Positions 43,700 to 53,656 of a stretch of DNA of 64,000 bases are shown here, piece by piece. Under the pieces are notes generated by a model, which ran no database searches, was not told the DNA's origin, and worked only from the letters and a program-made list of their open reading frames with translations. Each line of letters begins with the position of its first letter. The stretch's first letter is position 1. The stretch is from positions 1,302,001 through 1,366,000 of the forward strand of contig JAHQRK010000019.1 of NCBI GenBank assembly GCA_019828595.1, given 5' to 3'. The translations under genes and the position numbers were made by a program. Origin of the DNA: Aphanomyces cochlioides (Eukaryota; Oomycota; Saprolegniomycetes; Saprolegniales; Verrucalvaceae).

Positions 43700-45309
43700 A
43701 TGGACAAGGTCATCGTCCAGCTCGGTGAAAACCATCAAGTGTCTGGAGAGACAGCCAAGCAAGCAGAGAGCTTTAAAGAGCAGGGAAATGAAGCATTGAA
43801 GAATTTCAAGTTCCCAGTCGCGGTTGAGCTCTACACTGTCGCTATTTCGCTCAATCCAACGGCTATTTACTATGCCAACCGTGCGGCTGCCCATATCAAA
43901 ATGGAAAGCTACGGTCTTGCTCTCAAGGACGCATCCCTCGCGATCAATATGGATCCAACTTACATCAAAGCGTACTACCGTCGCGCGTCGGCGAATTTGC
44001 CACTGGGCCATTTGAAAGATGCGTTGCGAGATTACAGAACTGTGGTCAAAATGAAGCCATCGAGCGCAGAAGCAAAATCCAAGCTCAAATTGTGCGAGCA
44101 ATTGATCCGACAGGCGGCATTTGCCGAGGCGATTCAATCGGAGAGAAACCGTCCATTGAGTGAGACGATTGACATCTCGTCGTTGGGTAAGAAGTTGCTG
44201 GAATTCCAGTGTCTAACTCTCGAGATTAGTTGTTGATTCGTCATACGATGGCCCCCACTTACCAGAAAACCCCACTGCAGAATTTGTCACGCAAGTGCTA
44301 GAGCATTTCAAGCGCGGCAAGCTCCTCCATCGTAAATACGTTCTGCAGATTCTATTGGCAATGAAGACCATGCTATCGTCTCTGCCTACATTGCTGCGTA
44401 TTCAGCTTGGCACGGACCCTCAAGCTCACATTACAGTCTGTGGCGACACTCACGGTCAATTCTATGACGTGTGTAATATTTTTGAGCTTGGAGGATTGCC
44501 CAGTGAGACGAACCCGTACTTGTTTAACGGTGATTTCGTCGACCGAGGCTCGTTCAGCTTGGAAGTGGTATTGACGCTCTTTATCATGAAGCTCGCCTTT
44601 CCATACCATGTCCACTTGCTCCGTGGCAACCACGAGTCGAAGAACATGAACAAGATATATGGCTTTGAAGGTGAAGTCAAGCACAAGTATGACGAGACAG
44701 TCATGGCGCTCTTCAGCGAAGTCTTCAACTGGTTGCCGCTCGCTGCTTGTATTGAACAAAAGGTTTTGGTCGTCCATGGCGGTCTCTTCCACCAAGACAA
44801 TGTCACTTTGAACGATATTGAAAAGATTGACCGAAACCGTGAACCTCCTGAGGCTGGTACGCAGCTCTGCCTCTCGTTCTGTGGTTCTCATGTGTTGTAG
44901 GTCTCATGAGTGACTTGATGTGGAGTGATCCACAGCCATTCCCAGGCCGCGGTCCGTCCAAGCGAGGCATTGGTCTCAGTTTTGGCCCTGATATTACAAA
45001 GCAATTTTTGGCGCACAACAACTTGGGTACGTCTTTTTTAACCGCAAAGAGGGAATGTTAAATTTTCGAGTAGATCTCCTGGTTCGGTCGCATGAAGTCA
45101 AGGACGAAGGGTATTTGGTCGAGCACGATGAAAAGTGTATCACGGTCTTCAGTGCGCCCAATTATTGTGACCAAATGGGCAACAAGGGCGCATTCATTCG
45201 TTTTTTCAAGGACTTTAAGCCTCGATTCACACAGTTTACTGCCGTGGAACATCCTCCAATTCGACCTATGGCCTACGCAGGCAACATGGGCGGGCTCTTT
45301 GGCTTGTGA
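43700..45309 (+). CDS. PPP5C: Serine/threonine protein phosphatase 5 (TPR plus PP2A-type catalytic)
   Basis: Four exons (43700-44186, 44230-44856, 44901-45026, 45074-45309) give 491 residues, the usual PP5 length. Three TPR repeats at residues 15-120 ([60 protein letters not shown]) bind Hsp90. The catalytic domain has the metallophosphatase motifs [48 protein letters not shown] and [17 protein letters not shown]. The first in-frame ATG is at 43700; GTG at 43664 was rejected. PP5 dephosphorylates signalling proteins and Hsp90 clients in cytosol and nucleus. Confidence 0.95.
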
Positions 45310-46362
45310 GACTGGCGCAATTCAATGTGTGGACTCGTATACGCCAATAAACGATAATAATACCTTACAATACCACCGGGCGCAATTGCAGTTGCCACTA
45401 GAGCCATGTCCGAAAACATTAAGATTCCCATTAGACAATTGGTACTCATTTTTGGAGCACACATGAGCCAACTACCGCTGGGAAGTCGCCGACTGAGATG
45501 TAACTCGTGGATGTAGGCATCTGCAACGCACCAAGGACGAGTTTCTTTTCCTCGCTCTGCTTTGGGAAAGGCTGCAATCACCACGGTGCCAATTAAGACG
45601 TGGTGTACAGCCGTCATCGCCACTCGAAGTGTGATCGACTGCGTCATCACTGCACAAAGAGTTATTCGAAGGGCCCAATCTTTGTACGGTAATTTACAGC
45701 CCAAACGTTGGTTGCTTCCATTTCAGCGCCATCAACTAGACGAAGGAGAACGTTTCGGTGGCCACGACTAACAACTTTAAATGAGTAAAGGGATCAAGGG
45801 GGCATTTGTCAAATTGGCTTAACACCCTTGCTGTAGTCAGCTACATCTAGTCCTTCAGAGGTCTGCCGCCATATCGTTGTTGGTGATGCTCGCGGGCTGA
45901 CTTAATGCGAAGTCTATGCTTTTGCTGAGGAAGCGAACGACTCAGATATATCGTGGTTATACTTTTTGGCCGCCAGACGACCATTCCTGTTCTCTTACTA
46001 AAGTCCTCGACAAGTTGCGTTGTCATGTCAAGACTCTTCCATTTTCCTTCATGATGTGCACCATGGTCGTCAAAGTACCCAAAACTCCCCACTTGATGAA
46101 GACAGTTAGAATCTTCTATGGCTCCTCAGAGACTGCTCACGTATTCCCGGTCTACTTTACACTGAGTAGGCTATTAGATTAAGCATCCCGACGAGGGCAT
46201 AAAGAAGAAGACAGATCGGAGTTGATGGTTTTTTCATTGTGCCCCTTCAAGATAACCTTTATTACTTGATAATTTATATAGAAATGTTTATTAATTTATA
46301 CATAATATATAATTTCCAAGGTTTTCGACATGACGATCTTGACTTGCTGCTGAATCGGACCA
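45310..46362 (-). other. Unresolved minus-strand coding-like frames
   Basis: Minus frames at 45645-45273 (contains PWCVADAYIHELHLSRRLPS and MSTNCLMGILMFSDMALVAT) and 46092-45847 (LVEDFSKRTGMVVWRPKSIT) look partly coding but are in different phases. The first would overlap the PP5 3' end. They could be exons of one gene or remnants. No function is suggested. Confidence 0.25.
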
Positions 46363-47729
46363 ATGCCGCCGCCCCCAGTCTTTGGACTATCAACCTCAAG
46401 AGCTTTGCCTGACGATGTATTACTCAAGACAGCCTTGTTTGTTGAGCATCCAGACGATTGCTTTTCGTTTCTTGAAGCTGTACGAGCTGCTGGGACTCTT
46501 CCTGGGCATTTGGAACACCTTTGGCAGCTTGGCCATGTCAAGAACCACTCGGACTTGTGGCCAGCCTTGCGACTTTCAGCAGATGACGAGCATCTCAGTG
46601 AAGCATCTCGTCAAGATTTGAAAGCTGTGGCCAAGTATTACACGGTGGTTCACGTCCAAGGCTTTCCAATCTCCATGATCGACGCGTTACAGTTCGATTC
46701 CTTTGATCCCAAGGCAGAATGGCACGTCGAGATGACAGCGGACATGGTTGAAAAAGCATGGAGTGAGTGGCTCAACGTGAGAATCACAAGCTTGACAATG
46801 GATATGCTTCACTGGAAAGGAAGAACAATACAAACGGCGTTGAACTCGTTGGCACGATTCCATCACTTGAAGACGTTCAAGTTGTCGATGCCTGACGGCG
46901 ACAAGCTAGTTGCCTCAGCCGTTGAATTTGCTAGTGGCAGCGCAAAGCTAACTGCCTTGGAGCTTGAATGTTTCTCCCCTGATCTTACTCCATCCATCGC
47001 GAGGAACCTGACGCTCTGGTTCAAGCGGCAACCTGTTCGCGTGTTCAAATTCCCAGCATGGAGGACTGGCCGCATCGACATGGCGCTGCAGCAAGTCGTT
47101 GACCAAGTTGTGTTCAATTGCCCAACGATAGACAAGCTCACGTGCAGTGGGCTGTATCTGCAATCGGTGGATCTGACCTCATGGACATTTCCAATGCCGT
47201 CGTTCGAGTTGAACTCTTTCCTCGTGCGCACTGAGGAGCTCTCGACAGCGTTCGCAAGTCACTTGGTCGGCTCTGGTGTTCGTCACCTCGCCATAACCAT
47301 CAAGCACCGAGTTTCTTGCGACTACCTCCGCGGTCCCGAGCGATTGTTTCAAGTCTTAGATGAAACCCAGACCACATCGTTGGAGATCTCAGGATGCCTG
47401 TTCGACCACAGCGCGTGGCGAGCTCTGGCGAAGTGCTTGCCGCAGTACCGACAGCTCAAGACACTCAAGCTTGTCCAAGTGTACATGACCAGCGAAAGAG
47501 CAGCGTGGATTGCAGCAGCCTTGCATGAAAAAACCAGTCGATTCAACACTTGGACGTGCGTGACAACGTCATGGACGTTGCGAGTCTCAAGAGTTTGATC
47601 CAAGCTTGCACAGACCCGACGCGATCCGTCCGAATGCTGTCGCTTGAGTTTGAAGGCTGTGGGATTTCCCGCGACGAGTACTGGCCCCTCCGAGCATTCG
47701 CCGACGACGAAATGGCGTTTCACTTCTAG
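46363..47729 (+). CDS. LRR/F-box-type protein with one frameshift
   Basis: Opens MPPPPVFGLSTSRALPDDVL with an F-box-like N-terminus (LPDDVLLKTALFVEHPDDCF), then degenerate leucine-rich repeats: VRITSLTMDMLHWKGRTIQT, LARFHHLKTFKLSMPDGDKL, CPTIDKLTCSGLYLQSVDLT, LPQYRQLKTLKLVQVYM. The frame runs off into a stop at 47598, but the neighbouring frame resumes the same repeat pattern (SIQHLDVRDNVMDVASLKSL) to TAG at 47727-47729. One extra A in the six-A run at 47528-47533 would join them. Such proteins form large families in Saprolegniales; F-box members recruit substrates to SCF ligases. The F-box call is tentative. Confidence 0.65.
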
Positions 47730-48125
47730 CTACGCGCATGTTTCACGGAAATAACATCGCCAGCTTGGCAACATGATGGTCACACAGTACACCTTGTCAG
47801 TGGCTTCGATGCAGCTCGGCTGCGCTCCACGGCTCTGAAGTGGTGAGCTTGGCAACACTCATGTAGTGAAAGGCGTGGCAATAACTCGGCCAAACAGAAA
47901 GATTGTCCATGCTGTCACCGTGAATTTACCTCCAGCCACGGTTCCACGGACAAGCCCATGAAGCGACCAGAGCACAACGGGAACTCTAGCACAATCAACA
48001 CGATCGTGGGTGGGAGTGAAACATTACGTACCCTCTTGGAGATGGAATTTGTCGCCTCACGTGTCGTCGAACGGACTCGACTCTAGTCTGGACGACATGG
48101 TCACACTGCTGCAGGTTGTTGACCA
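47730..48125. other. Intergenic, nothing recognised
   Basis: No gene is seen. The missing N-terminal half of the SLC35-like transporter that begins at 48126 was looked for here and not found. Confidence 0.4.
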
Positions 48126-48792
48126 CGTATCCATTTCGTCCTCTTTGGCTTCCTCCTCGTCCTCTTTGCCTCCATCCTCGGGACGCTGCGCTGGGTCCTC
48201 ACGCAATTTCTCATGCAGCGTATGGACGCATCGCAAAACAAGTGGGGATATCAAACAATCCCGTCCTCACTGATGGCTTGTTTGTTCTAGAGCCCTCGCT
48301 GTGGTCTACCACATTGCCCCCGATAGTGCGCTCTCGTTGCTGCCGATTGCGCTCCTCGTCGAAGGTGAAGCGTTGTCACAATCCGTCTTCGTCCAAACAC
48401 CAGCTCTCTGGGGCGAATGCATCCTTTTCCTCATTGCTGGAGGCATTCTTTCCTTTGTTCTCATCTACGTCGAAGTCGAGCTGGTCAAGAAGACATCGGC
48501 ACTCTCGCTTGGGATCGCTGGCAACTTGAAAGATGTCATGCAAATCCTCATGGCTATGCTTGTCTTTCATGACCAGCTGAGTGCGATCAACGCTGCGGGG
48601 CTTTGCATAGCCACTCTTGGACTCATGTCGTATTCGTACCTCAAAGCCACCGCAGCAGCAAGTAAGTCTCTTTCAACTCGCCTGAGAGCCTCGTATTCGC
48701 ATGACGTCGCAATGAGCGGAATATGTGCTGTCTTCCTCACAGACTACGTCGGTGGCATGGACGAGGGTCGTCAGCGACCGCCGCATGGTTGA
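48126..48792 (+). pseudogene. SLC35C2/TPT-like nucleotide-sugar transporter, C-terminal half only
   Basis: Exons 48126-48241, 48291-48661 and 48743-48792 join in phase (introns 49 and 81 nt; the latter is in frame). Sequence typical of SLC35C2-type transporters: FVLFGFLLVLFASILGTLRW, VLTQFLMQRM, VYHIAPDSALSLLPIALLVE, KTSALSLGIAGNLKDVMQIL, MAMLVFHDQLSAINAAGLCI. This corresponds to about membrane segments 5-10 of a 10-segment protein. Immediately upstream the frame meets a TGA, and no N-terminal half is visible. The gene is therefore truncated, or its 5' exons are disrupted or mis-sequenced. Confidence 0.65.
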
Positions 48793-48926
48793 AGAGAGGA
48801 TGTGTCGATTGTACCCCACATGGATGGATGTAATGGCTGAAGTGCGCGATGGCAAAGAGCGATTGTGAACGTATTTCTGGACGGGATGGGACGTCAGTTT
48901 GGAATTTACAAGTCGACGACTGCTCC

Positions 48927-49277
48927 ATGCGTGTCCTCCTCGTCGTCGCTCTTGCTGTCTTTGGCCTCGTGGCGGGATCGACCCCGTCTGAAGGTCATCG
49001 CGGCATCGTTGTCAGCGATGGCCGTCAATTGAGTGGCAGCGATGGCAGCGTGGAGAGCCACAGTGCCGAGACGCCCCGAATGCAAAGTAGTCGACGCAAG
49101 CCCCGGCGTGGCAAGTCCATGAAGAAGCGTCATGGAAAGTCTCGTAAGGCGCACGGTAGCAAGAAGAAGGCCAAGAAGCAAATGTTCAGCATGGTGCGAG
49201 GAACGGCCAAAGCAGTCTTCAACGGCGGCAAGAAGTTTGCCGAGGAATACACCAAGAAATGGCTCAAGACCGAATGA
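48927..49277 (+). CDS. Small secreted Lys-rich protein
   Basis: 116 residues from ATG at 48927. A strong signal peptide (MRVLLVVALAVFGLVAGS) is followed by a polar, Ser/Glu region (GHRGIVVSDGRQLSGSDGSV), then a very basic segment (SSRRKPRRGKSMKKRHGKSR, KAHGSKKKAKKQMFSMV) and a C-terminal amphipathic helix (FNGGKKFAEEYTKKWLK). No Cys, no canonical RxLR; RQLS is the nearest four-residue match. Small secreted cationic proteins in oomycetes include candidate effectors and antimicrobial-type proteins, but nothing here fixes the role. The frame is open upstream to 48849; the signal peptide decides the start. Confidence 0.6.
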   Translation: MRVLLVVALAVFGLVAGSTPSEGHRGIVVSDGRQLSGSDGSVESHSAETPRMQSSRRKPRRGKSMKKRHGKSRKAHGSKKKAKKQMFSMVRGTAKAVFNGGKKFAEEYTKKWLKTE

Positions 49278-49648
49278 AACGATCGCCGTCGCAAAGACTT
49301 GTCCGCACCAACTCCAACCAGTTGTCCAAAGCGATCATGAAACGATCGCAGTCCATGCCAAACCTCCGCGCGCCCCTCCAGATGAAGAACCCCTTCCGTC
49401 GAGGCTAAATCCATCTCGCCGCTCGGCTACAGCAAGCGTCTCGTCGCTGTAGACGTAAATAAATGCATTCTTGTCGTTTGAGTCATAGAGCCACAGAGGA
49501 GAGAGAGAGCCCCCCCTAGGCAGAGCGCAATACTCAGGGACGGTACTCGTTCCCTCTCGTCAGACGTCACAGTCTTGGCCATCCCCGACATTGCAATGCT
49601 CGATGTGAGCTTCTTCGTGCGCTCGTGGACGTCGTCATAGCGTCGTCG
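49278..49648. other. Intergenic, nothing recognised
   Basis: Short spacer after the secreted-protein gene. Frames seen here are antisense shadows. A small GA-rich run lies near 49495-49510. Confidence 0.4.
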
Positions 49649-50173
49649 CTAGCTGGTCATTGAATCTTTCCACCTCGGGTAGAGCTCTTCTTCCCAAAAT
49701 GAGCAGCTCAAGACAGAGTCCTTGCGTAGCTCATGGACGATCCCGACGTGGCTAATTTCGTTGTTGAAGCCAGCGTCTCCAGCACGAAGTGTTGCAGAGA
49801 GCAACTTATCTCGTGGCGTGGCCAGTTGAGAGACTCTTGGACTTGAGAATAGAAGATCTACATGGATTGTGGTGAATGCATCGTACATTTGAGCTCTCTG
49901 CGCTTTTAGCCGCAGGTTCAGTGGGTGCATCCCCTTGGGGGAATAGCTAACCCGCAAGCATGTACACCACATGAAGGTTGTTCAGGAGTCCATCCTGGTG
50001 CTTTCATAGCTCTCTTCAATCTCTCGTTGACCGCTGGTTTCTACAACGACAGGAGCGATGGAGGAATTCTCCATGAGTCGCTTCGACGCAAGGTCCTTTG
50101 GCGGTGAAGAACTCTGTCCGAGGTGAAAGAATGCACCGACCGACCAGCTAGCGAGATGACTTGTCTTCTCCAT
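49649..50173 (-). pseudogene. Unknown minus-strand ORF with one in-frame TGA
   Basis: From ATG at 50173 one frame stays open for 175 codons except for a single TGA at about 49982-49984. Upstream part: LASWSVGAFFHLGQSSSPPK. Downstream: RAQMYDAFTTIHVDLLFSSP and ISHVGIVHELRKDSVLSCSF. No family is recognised. It may be a decayed gene, two small frames, or a gene whose stop is removed by an unseen intron. Confidence 0.35.
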
Positions 50174-50214
50174 TGAGTTGACGAGAGCTAATGACGAGTG
50201 TATTAGTTGATGGC

Positions 50215-50862
50215 TTACGGGTGATACTTGGCCTCGTCCGACGGAATGGGCTCAATGGGGAGCAACGTCAGGCCGGTCTTCATCTCACACGAAAACATCC
50301 TCGGGCCACCGTCATGGACGACAGGGCCAAGTTTGACGTCGACGAGCGCGCGGAGAACTTTGCCGCCGACAGTCACGTCGAGCATGGCACTGTCGGGGAT
50401 GGCCAAGTCCCGGAGCTCTGTGAGTTCGAGTTTGGTCGCAACGAGGCGGAACGAGTACCGCCCCGAGTATTGCGACGCGAGGAGGGTGCGACAGTGCGGG
50501 CATTCGTTGCGAATATGGAGCCATCCTGCAATACAACTCGAGTGAAAGACGTGGCCACACGGCAAGACGACGTTGGTCGTCTCTCTGGTCATGCCATGGA
50601 GGCAAATCACGCAGTCTTCCCGCGCTGCGTCGTCGATCAAGTGGTCCGCCGACGGCAGTTGGGCCAAGAAGGCTGGATCGACGCGCGATTTCAAGTGCGG
50701 CACGACGAGCTTGGAGATGGTGTGGATCCACTCTGCGGAGCGGAAATGATGCAAGACATCGCTGACGGAATGGCCGCGGGGCACGGGATACCGCACGAGC
50801 ACTCGGAGCGTAATGTCTGACGGGTTGATCGGCGGGTAGACCACCGTTGGCGTCGCTGTCAT
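50215..50862 (-). CDS. RING-H2 finger protein, likely E3 ubiquitin ligase
   Basis: 215 residues from ATG at 50862. The RING starts at residue about 85 with the spacing of a RING finger: CVICLHGMTRETTNVVLPCG, HVFHSSC, GWLHIRNECPHCR. Such domains bring an E2 enzyme to a substrate. Flanking regions have no membrane segment. N-terminal VLVRYPVPRGHSVSDVLHHF and C-terminal VGGKVLRALVDVKLGPVVHD are unassigned. The frame extends upstream of the ATG to 51009 without a better start. Substrate unknown. Confidence 0.75.
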   Translation of the reverse strand: MTATPTVVYPPINPSDITLRVLVRYPVPRGHSVSDVLHHFRSAEWIHTISKLVVPHLKSRVDPAFLAQLPSADHLIDDAAREDCVICLHGMTRETTNVVLPCGHVFHSSCIAGWLHIRNECPHCRTLLASQYSGRYSFRLVATKLELTELRDLAIPDSAMLDVTVGGKVLRALVDVKLGPVVHDGGPRMFSCEMKTGLTLLPIEPIPSDEAKYHP

Positions 50863-51451
50863 GGAGAATTCAAAAGTGGAGCAGCGAGCTGGTCGTCGTC
50901 GTGCGAGCAGGTGCGTCGAGGGGAGAATTCCTCGCCGCCCACCGCCGTAGCTGGGAAGATTGGGCAGCCACCAGTGTATCGTGACAGGAACACACACATG
51001 AGACAGCAATCCATCGTACGGTAGGAAGTGTGGGGCGATCAGTCATCATACACGACGCCTTCCACGGCGCTTGGCGGCCGTCGAGAGCGTCTTTCAAGCG
51101 GCCAAACGCGCGTTAGCTAGCCAGTACTGGGATGAAGACTGAGGAATTTTCCCCGTGGTCGACTTAGCCCAAGGGGGGGGGGCTGAGATGTCACCCGACA
51201 AGCGTGTATAGTGAAAAGAGGTCAATTCGGTGCCGACAGCATGACAGGTCCATACTGTAAAGCTGCAAAATGCTGTTGGTACGCTGATGGGCGCGCGGCG
51301 CTCTTGGGGGCGTTCCTGCAGCGCAAATCGCTGGGAAATCGCCGTCCTTTTGATATTGTTAACTCTGTGGGAGCGTGAGAGAAGAGTCCCACGTCGTCAG
51401 CTCGACGACAGGCGTCACATTGCACGTACCGCATACCGTATATTGTTTTAG
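50863..51451. other. Intergenic with a 10-G run
   Basis: No gene is recognised. A homopolymer of ten G occurs at 51173-51182. A minus frame at 51222-51833 overlaps the Crypton start and looks like a shadow. Confidence 0.4.
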
Positions 51452-51529
51452 ACATAAGTCGGAAAATGTAGGAGTTATATTTGATATTTTGACGATTCGT
51501 AGAAACAAAATTCCGATATTTTCCATTTT
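51452..51529. repeat. 75-bp dispersed repeat, copy 2
   Basis: Second copy of the repeat at 25657-25732, same orientation, about six differences. It lies about 160 bp upstream of the Crypton ATG. A related TCCTACGATT core occurs again near 51596. Confidence 0.6.
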
Positions 51530-52081
51530 GATTTTTTTTAAATTCGAGAATATATCCAACACAAAGTACTGAAAGCAATGTGGAGTGAATACGTAGCTTC
51601 CTTTTTCCTACGATTCGACAGCCAGTCAAATAAATAAGAAAGGAGAAAAAAACACCCAATAGTAGTCGATGCACTTTTGCTTTCGCATGGATGAGCGACC
51701 TAAGTGACTTCACCGTCGAGACTGCCCGACGCAATCGTATATCTGCGTCGACTCGCCAAGGATACACCTCTGGAATCAACCAAGTCGTGAAATGGGCAAA
51801 GTTGGTGGGTAAAAACCACCTCGTCATGTTCAACTCGGTCGATTGATCGACCGAGACTCTAAATCTACAGGTCTTCTTGTACAGTGATTTCTTAGACTTT
51901 ATCGTGTGGGCGGTGGGGCAGAAGTCTGTGCAAGTAGGAACTTTGAACAGCTACAGAAGTGCAGTGAAAAGTTTATACAAAGACCAAACATTGACTTGCC
52001 CGAGGAGTACGGCGAAGACATGAAAACGATATTCTCTGGTAAAATGGTATACATGAAAATTTTGTCATATTTAGATAGGTA

Positions 52082-53656
52082 CTGTACTGCCTCCAATAGT
52101 TGGGCAGCCCAAGTAATCTAATTGGGCACCTTGGACTGCCCAGCTATTGGAAAAACCTTTATTATATAATATTTCTAGAAAGTACAGTTTGATACATTTT
52201 TACAGGTATAATGTTTCAATACATCATTGTCAAGAATGCCCAAGAAAGCGAGAACCATCCAAGAGAAGCTCGAGGTCGTTGCCCACGCCAAATCCTCCAG
52301 AAACATATCCGCAACGGCCAGGAAGTACGGCGAGAAGCGGTCCAACGTACAACGATGGATATCGCAAGAAAATGAGTTCCTCAAGGCAATTGCCAGTGCA
52401 CCCACAGCCAAGCGCTTGTCTGGCGGTGGAAGACATCTCACCAGTGAGCAACACGAAGAAATACTCTTCGAACGAATCCTGTATGAACGATCGCTCCACA
52501 TGCGCGTGACTCGCACAATGATTACTGACTGGGGAAAGGACCTAGCCCGCGAGCTCGAACTCGAGCTCGTGTGCAGCAACGGATGGCTTTGTAAATTTCT
52601 CGAAAGGCACAATTTTGTGCTACGCCAGGGGACAAGACGACCGATTCTTACCGACGACCAAATTGTCGACAGAGCTTTGTCGTTCTACTTGAATGTACGT
52701 CGATTGATCGAAGAATTTCACGTGCCCTTAGAGAATGTGTACAATCTCGATGAATCAGCGATCTTCTTTGATCACACGAAATCAATGACAATCGATCTAC
52801 GTGGTGCGCGGACGTTCCTATCAAATCCTACGGCCTTGAAAAGGTGCAACTCACAGCAGTATTCTGTGCGAACGCCGTGGGATGCAAGATGAAGCCGTGT
52901 ATACTGTTGCGCCCAAATGATGTAACGCATGGTGATATCCAAGATCATGGCGGCTTGTCGCTTTGCCCTGTCGAGAATGCATGGATGAACTCCGCAACGT
53001 TCATAGAGTACCTTGAGTTCAACTTCCGTTTTCACCGCCCACCTCTGCTGCTTGTTTTTGACAGCGCTAGATCGCATATCAGCGCAATGGTCAAGGACTA
53101 CCTCACCCGTCGTGGTTTTCTGTATGCCGTCGTTCCTGGTGGTCTCACGCCGTACTTACAACCTGCCGATTTTGGGTGGTTCAAGACTGTGAAATCTGTA
53201 CTTGCAAGAGAAATTGATTATTGGAAGAAGCATGGTCCATTTGACACCACCAGAGGTGGCCGAATTCGTGCTCCAAGTTATCACGTGTATGGAAAGTGGA
53301 TTGAAAATGCATGGAAAGAAGTCAGTCGAGAGACAATTATCAAGAGCTTTACGAGGTGTGTTGTCGGCAAAGATGAAGATCTGGGTTTATACAATCATGA
53401 ATCATTAGCTCCAAAATTTAGGCGTGCTATGTCGAGATTGCGCGACTGCTCGTCTACAATTGACTTGAGTGAAGACGAAAACGACTGGCTTGCAGATGCA
53501 CTTGATGAAGTCTTAGTGATTGATAATTGATACGTGTTTCCTTTTTGAATTTATATATGCCCTTTCATTGATTTTATCACTTTATACATTTTGGGAGGAC
53601 AGTTGTACTCAATGTGCTCATTTATTGGAGGTTGCCCAATTATTGGAGGCAGTACA
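52082..53656 (+). mobile_element. Pogo-like element B inserted in the Crypton
   Basis: 1575 bp with inverted ends beginning CTGTACTGCCTCCAATA, then AT-rich GGGCA blocks, and TA duplicates at 52080-52081 and 53657-53658. Removing it restores the Crypton context on both sides. It carries one transposase gene with a frameshift. Confidence 0.87.
52227..53530 (+). pseudogene. Pogo/Tigger-like transposase B, one-base frameshift
   Basis: N-terminal HTH regions (RTIQEKLEVVAHAKSSRNIS; MITDWGKDLARELELELVCS), then the DDE core: VYNLDESAIFFDHTKSM, LLLVFDSARSHISAMVKDYL, and GGLTPYLQPADFGWFKTVKS. The frame breaks at the A run 52839-52842: the first part ends SNPTALK, and QLTAVFCANAVGCKMKPCIL continues one frame over. 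A fifth A in the run would restore a single frame of about 434 residues. Otherwise the gene looks young, with no other stop seen. Confidence 0.83.

Noticed and set aside
51173..51182. Ten-G run as a G-quadruplex or switch
   Set aside because: A single homopolymer, not four spaced runs; more likely a slippage-prone or sequencing-sensitive site.
51222..51833. 203-residue minus-strand open frame
   Set aside because: It overlaps the Crypton first exon antisense and contains the AT-rich repeat; no family features.
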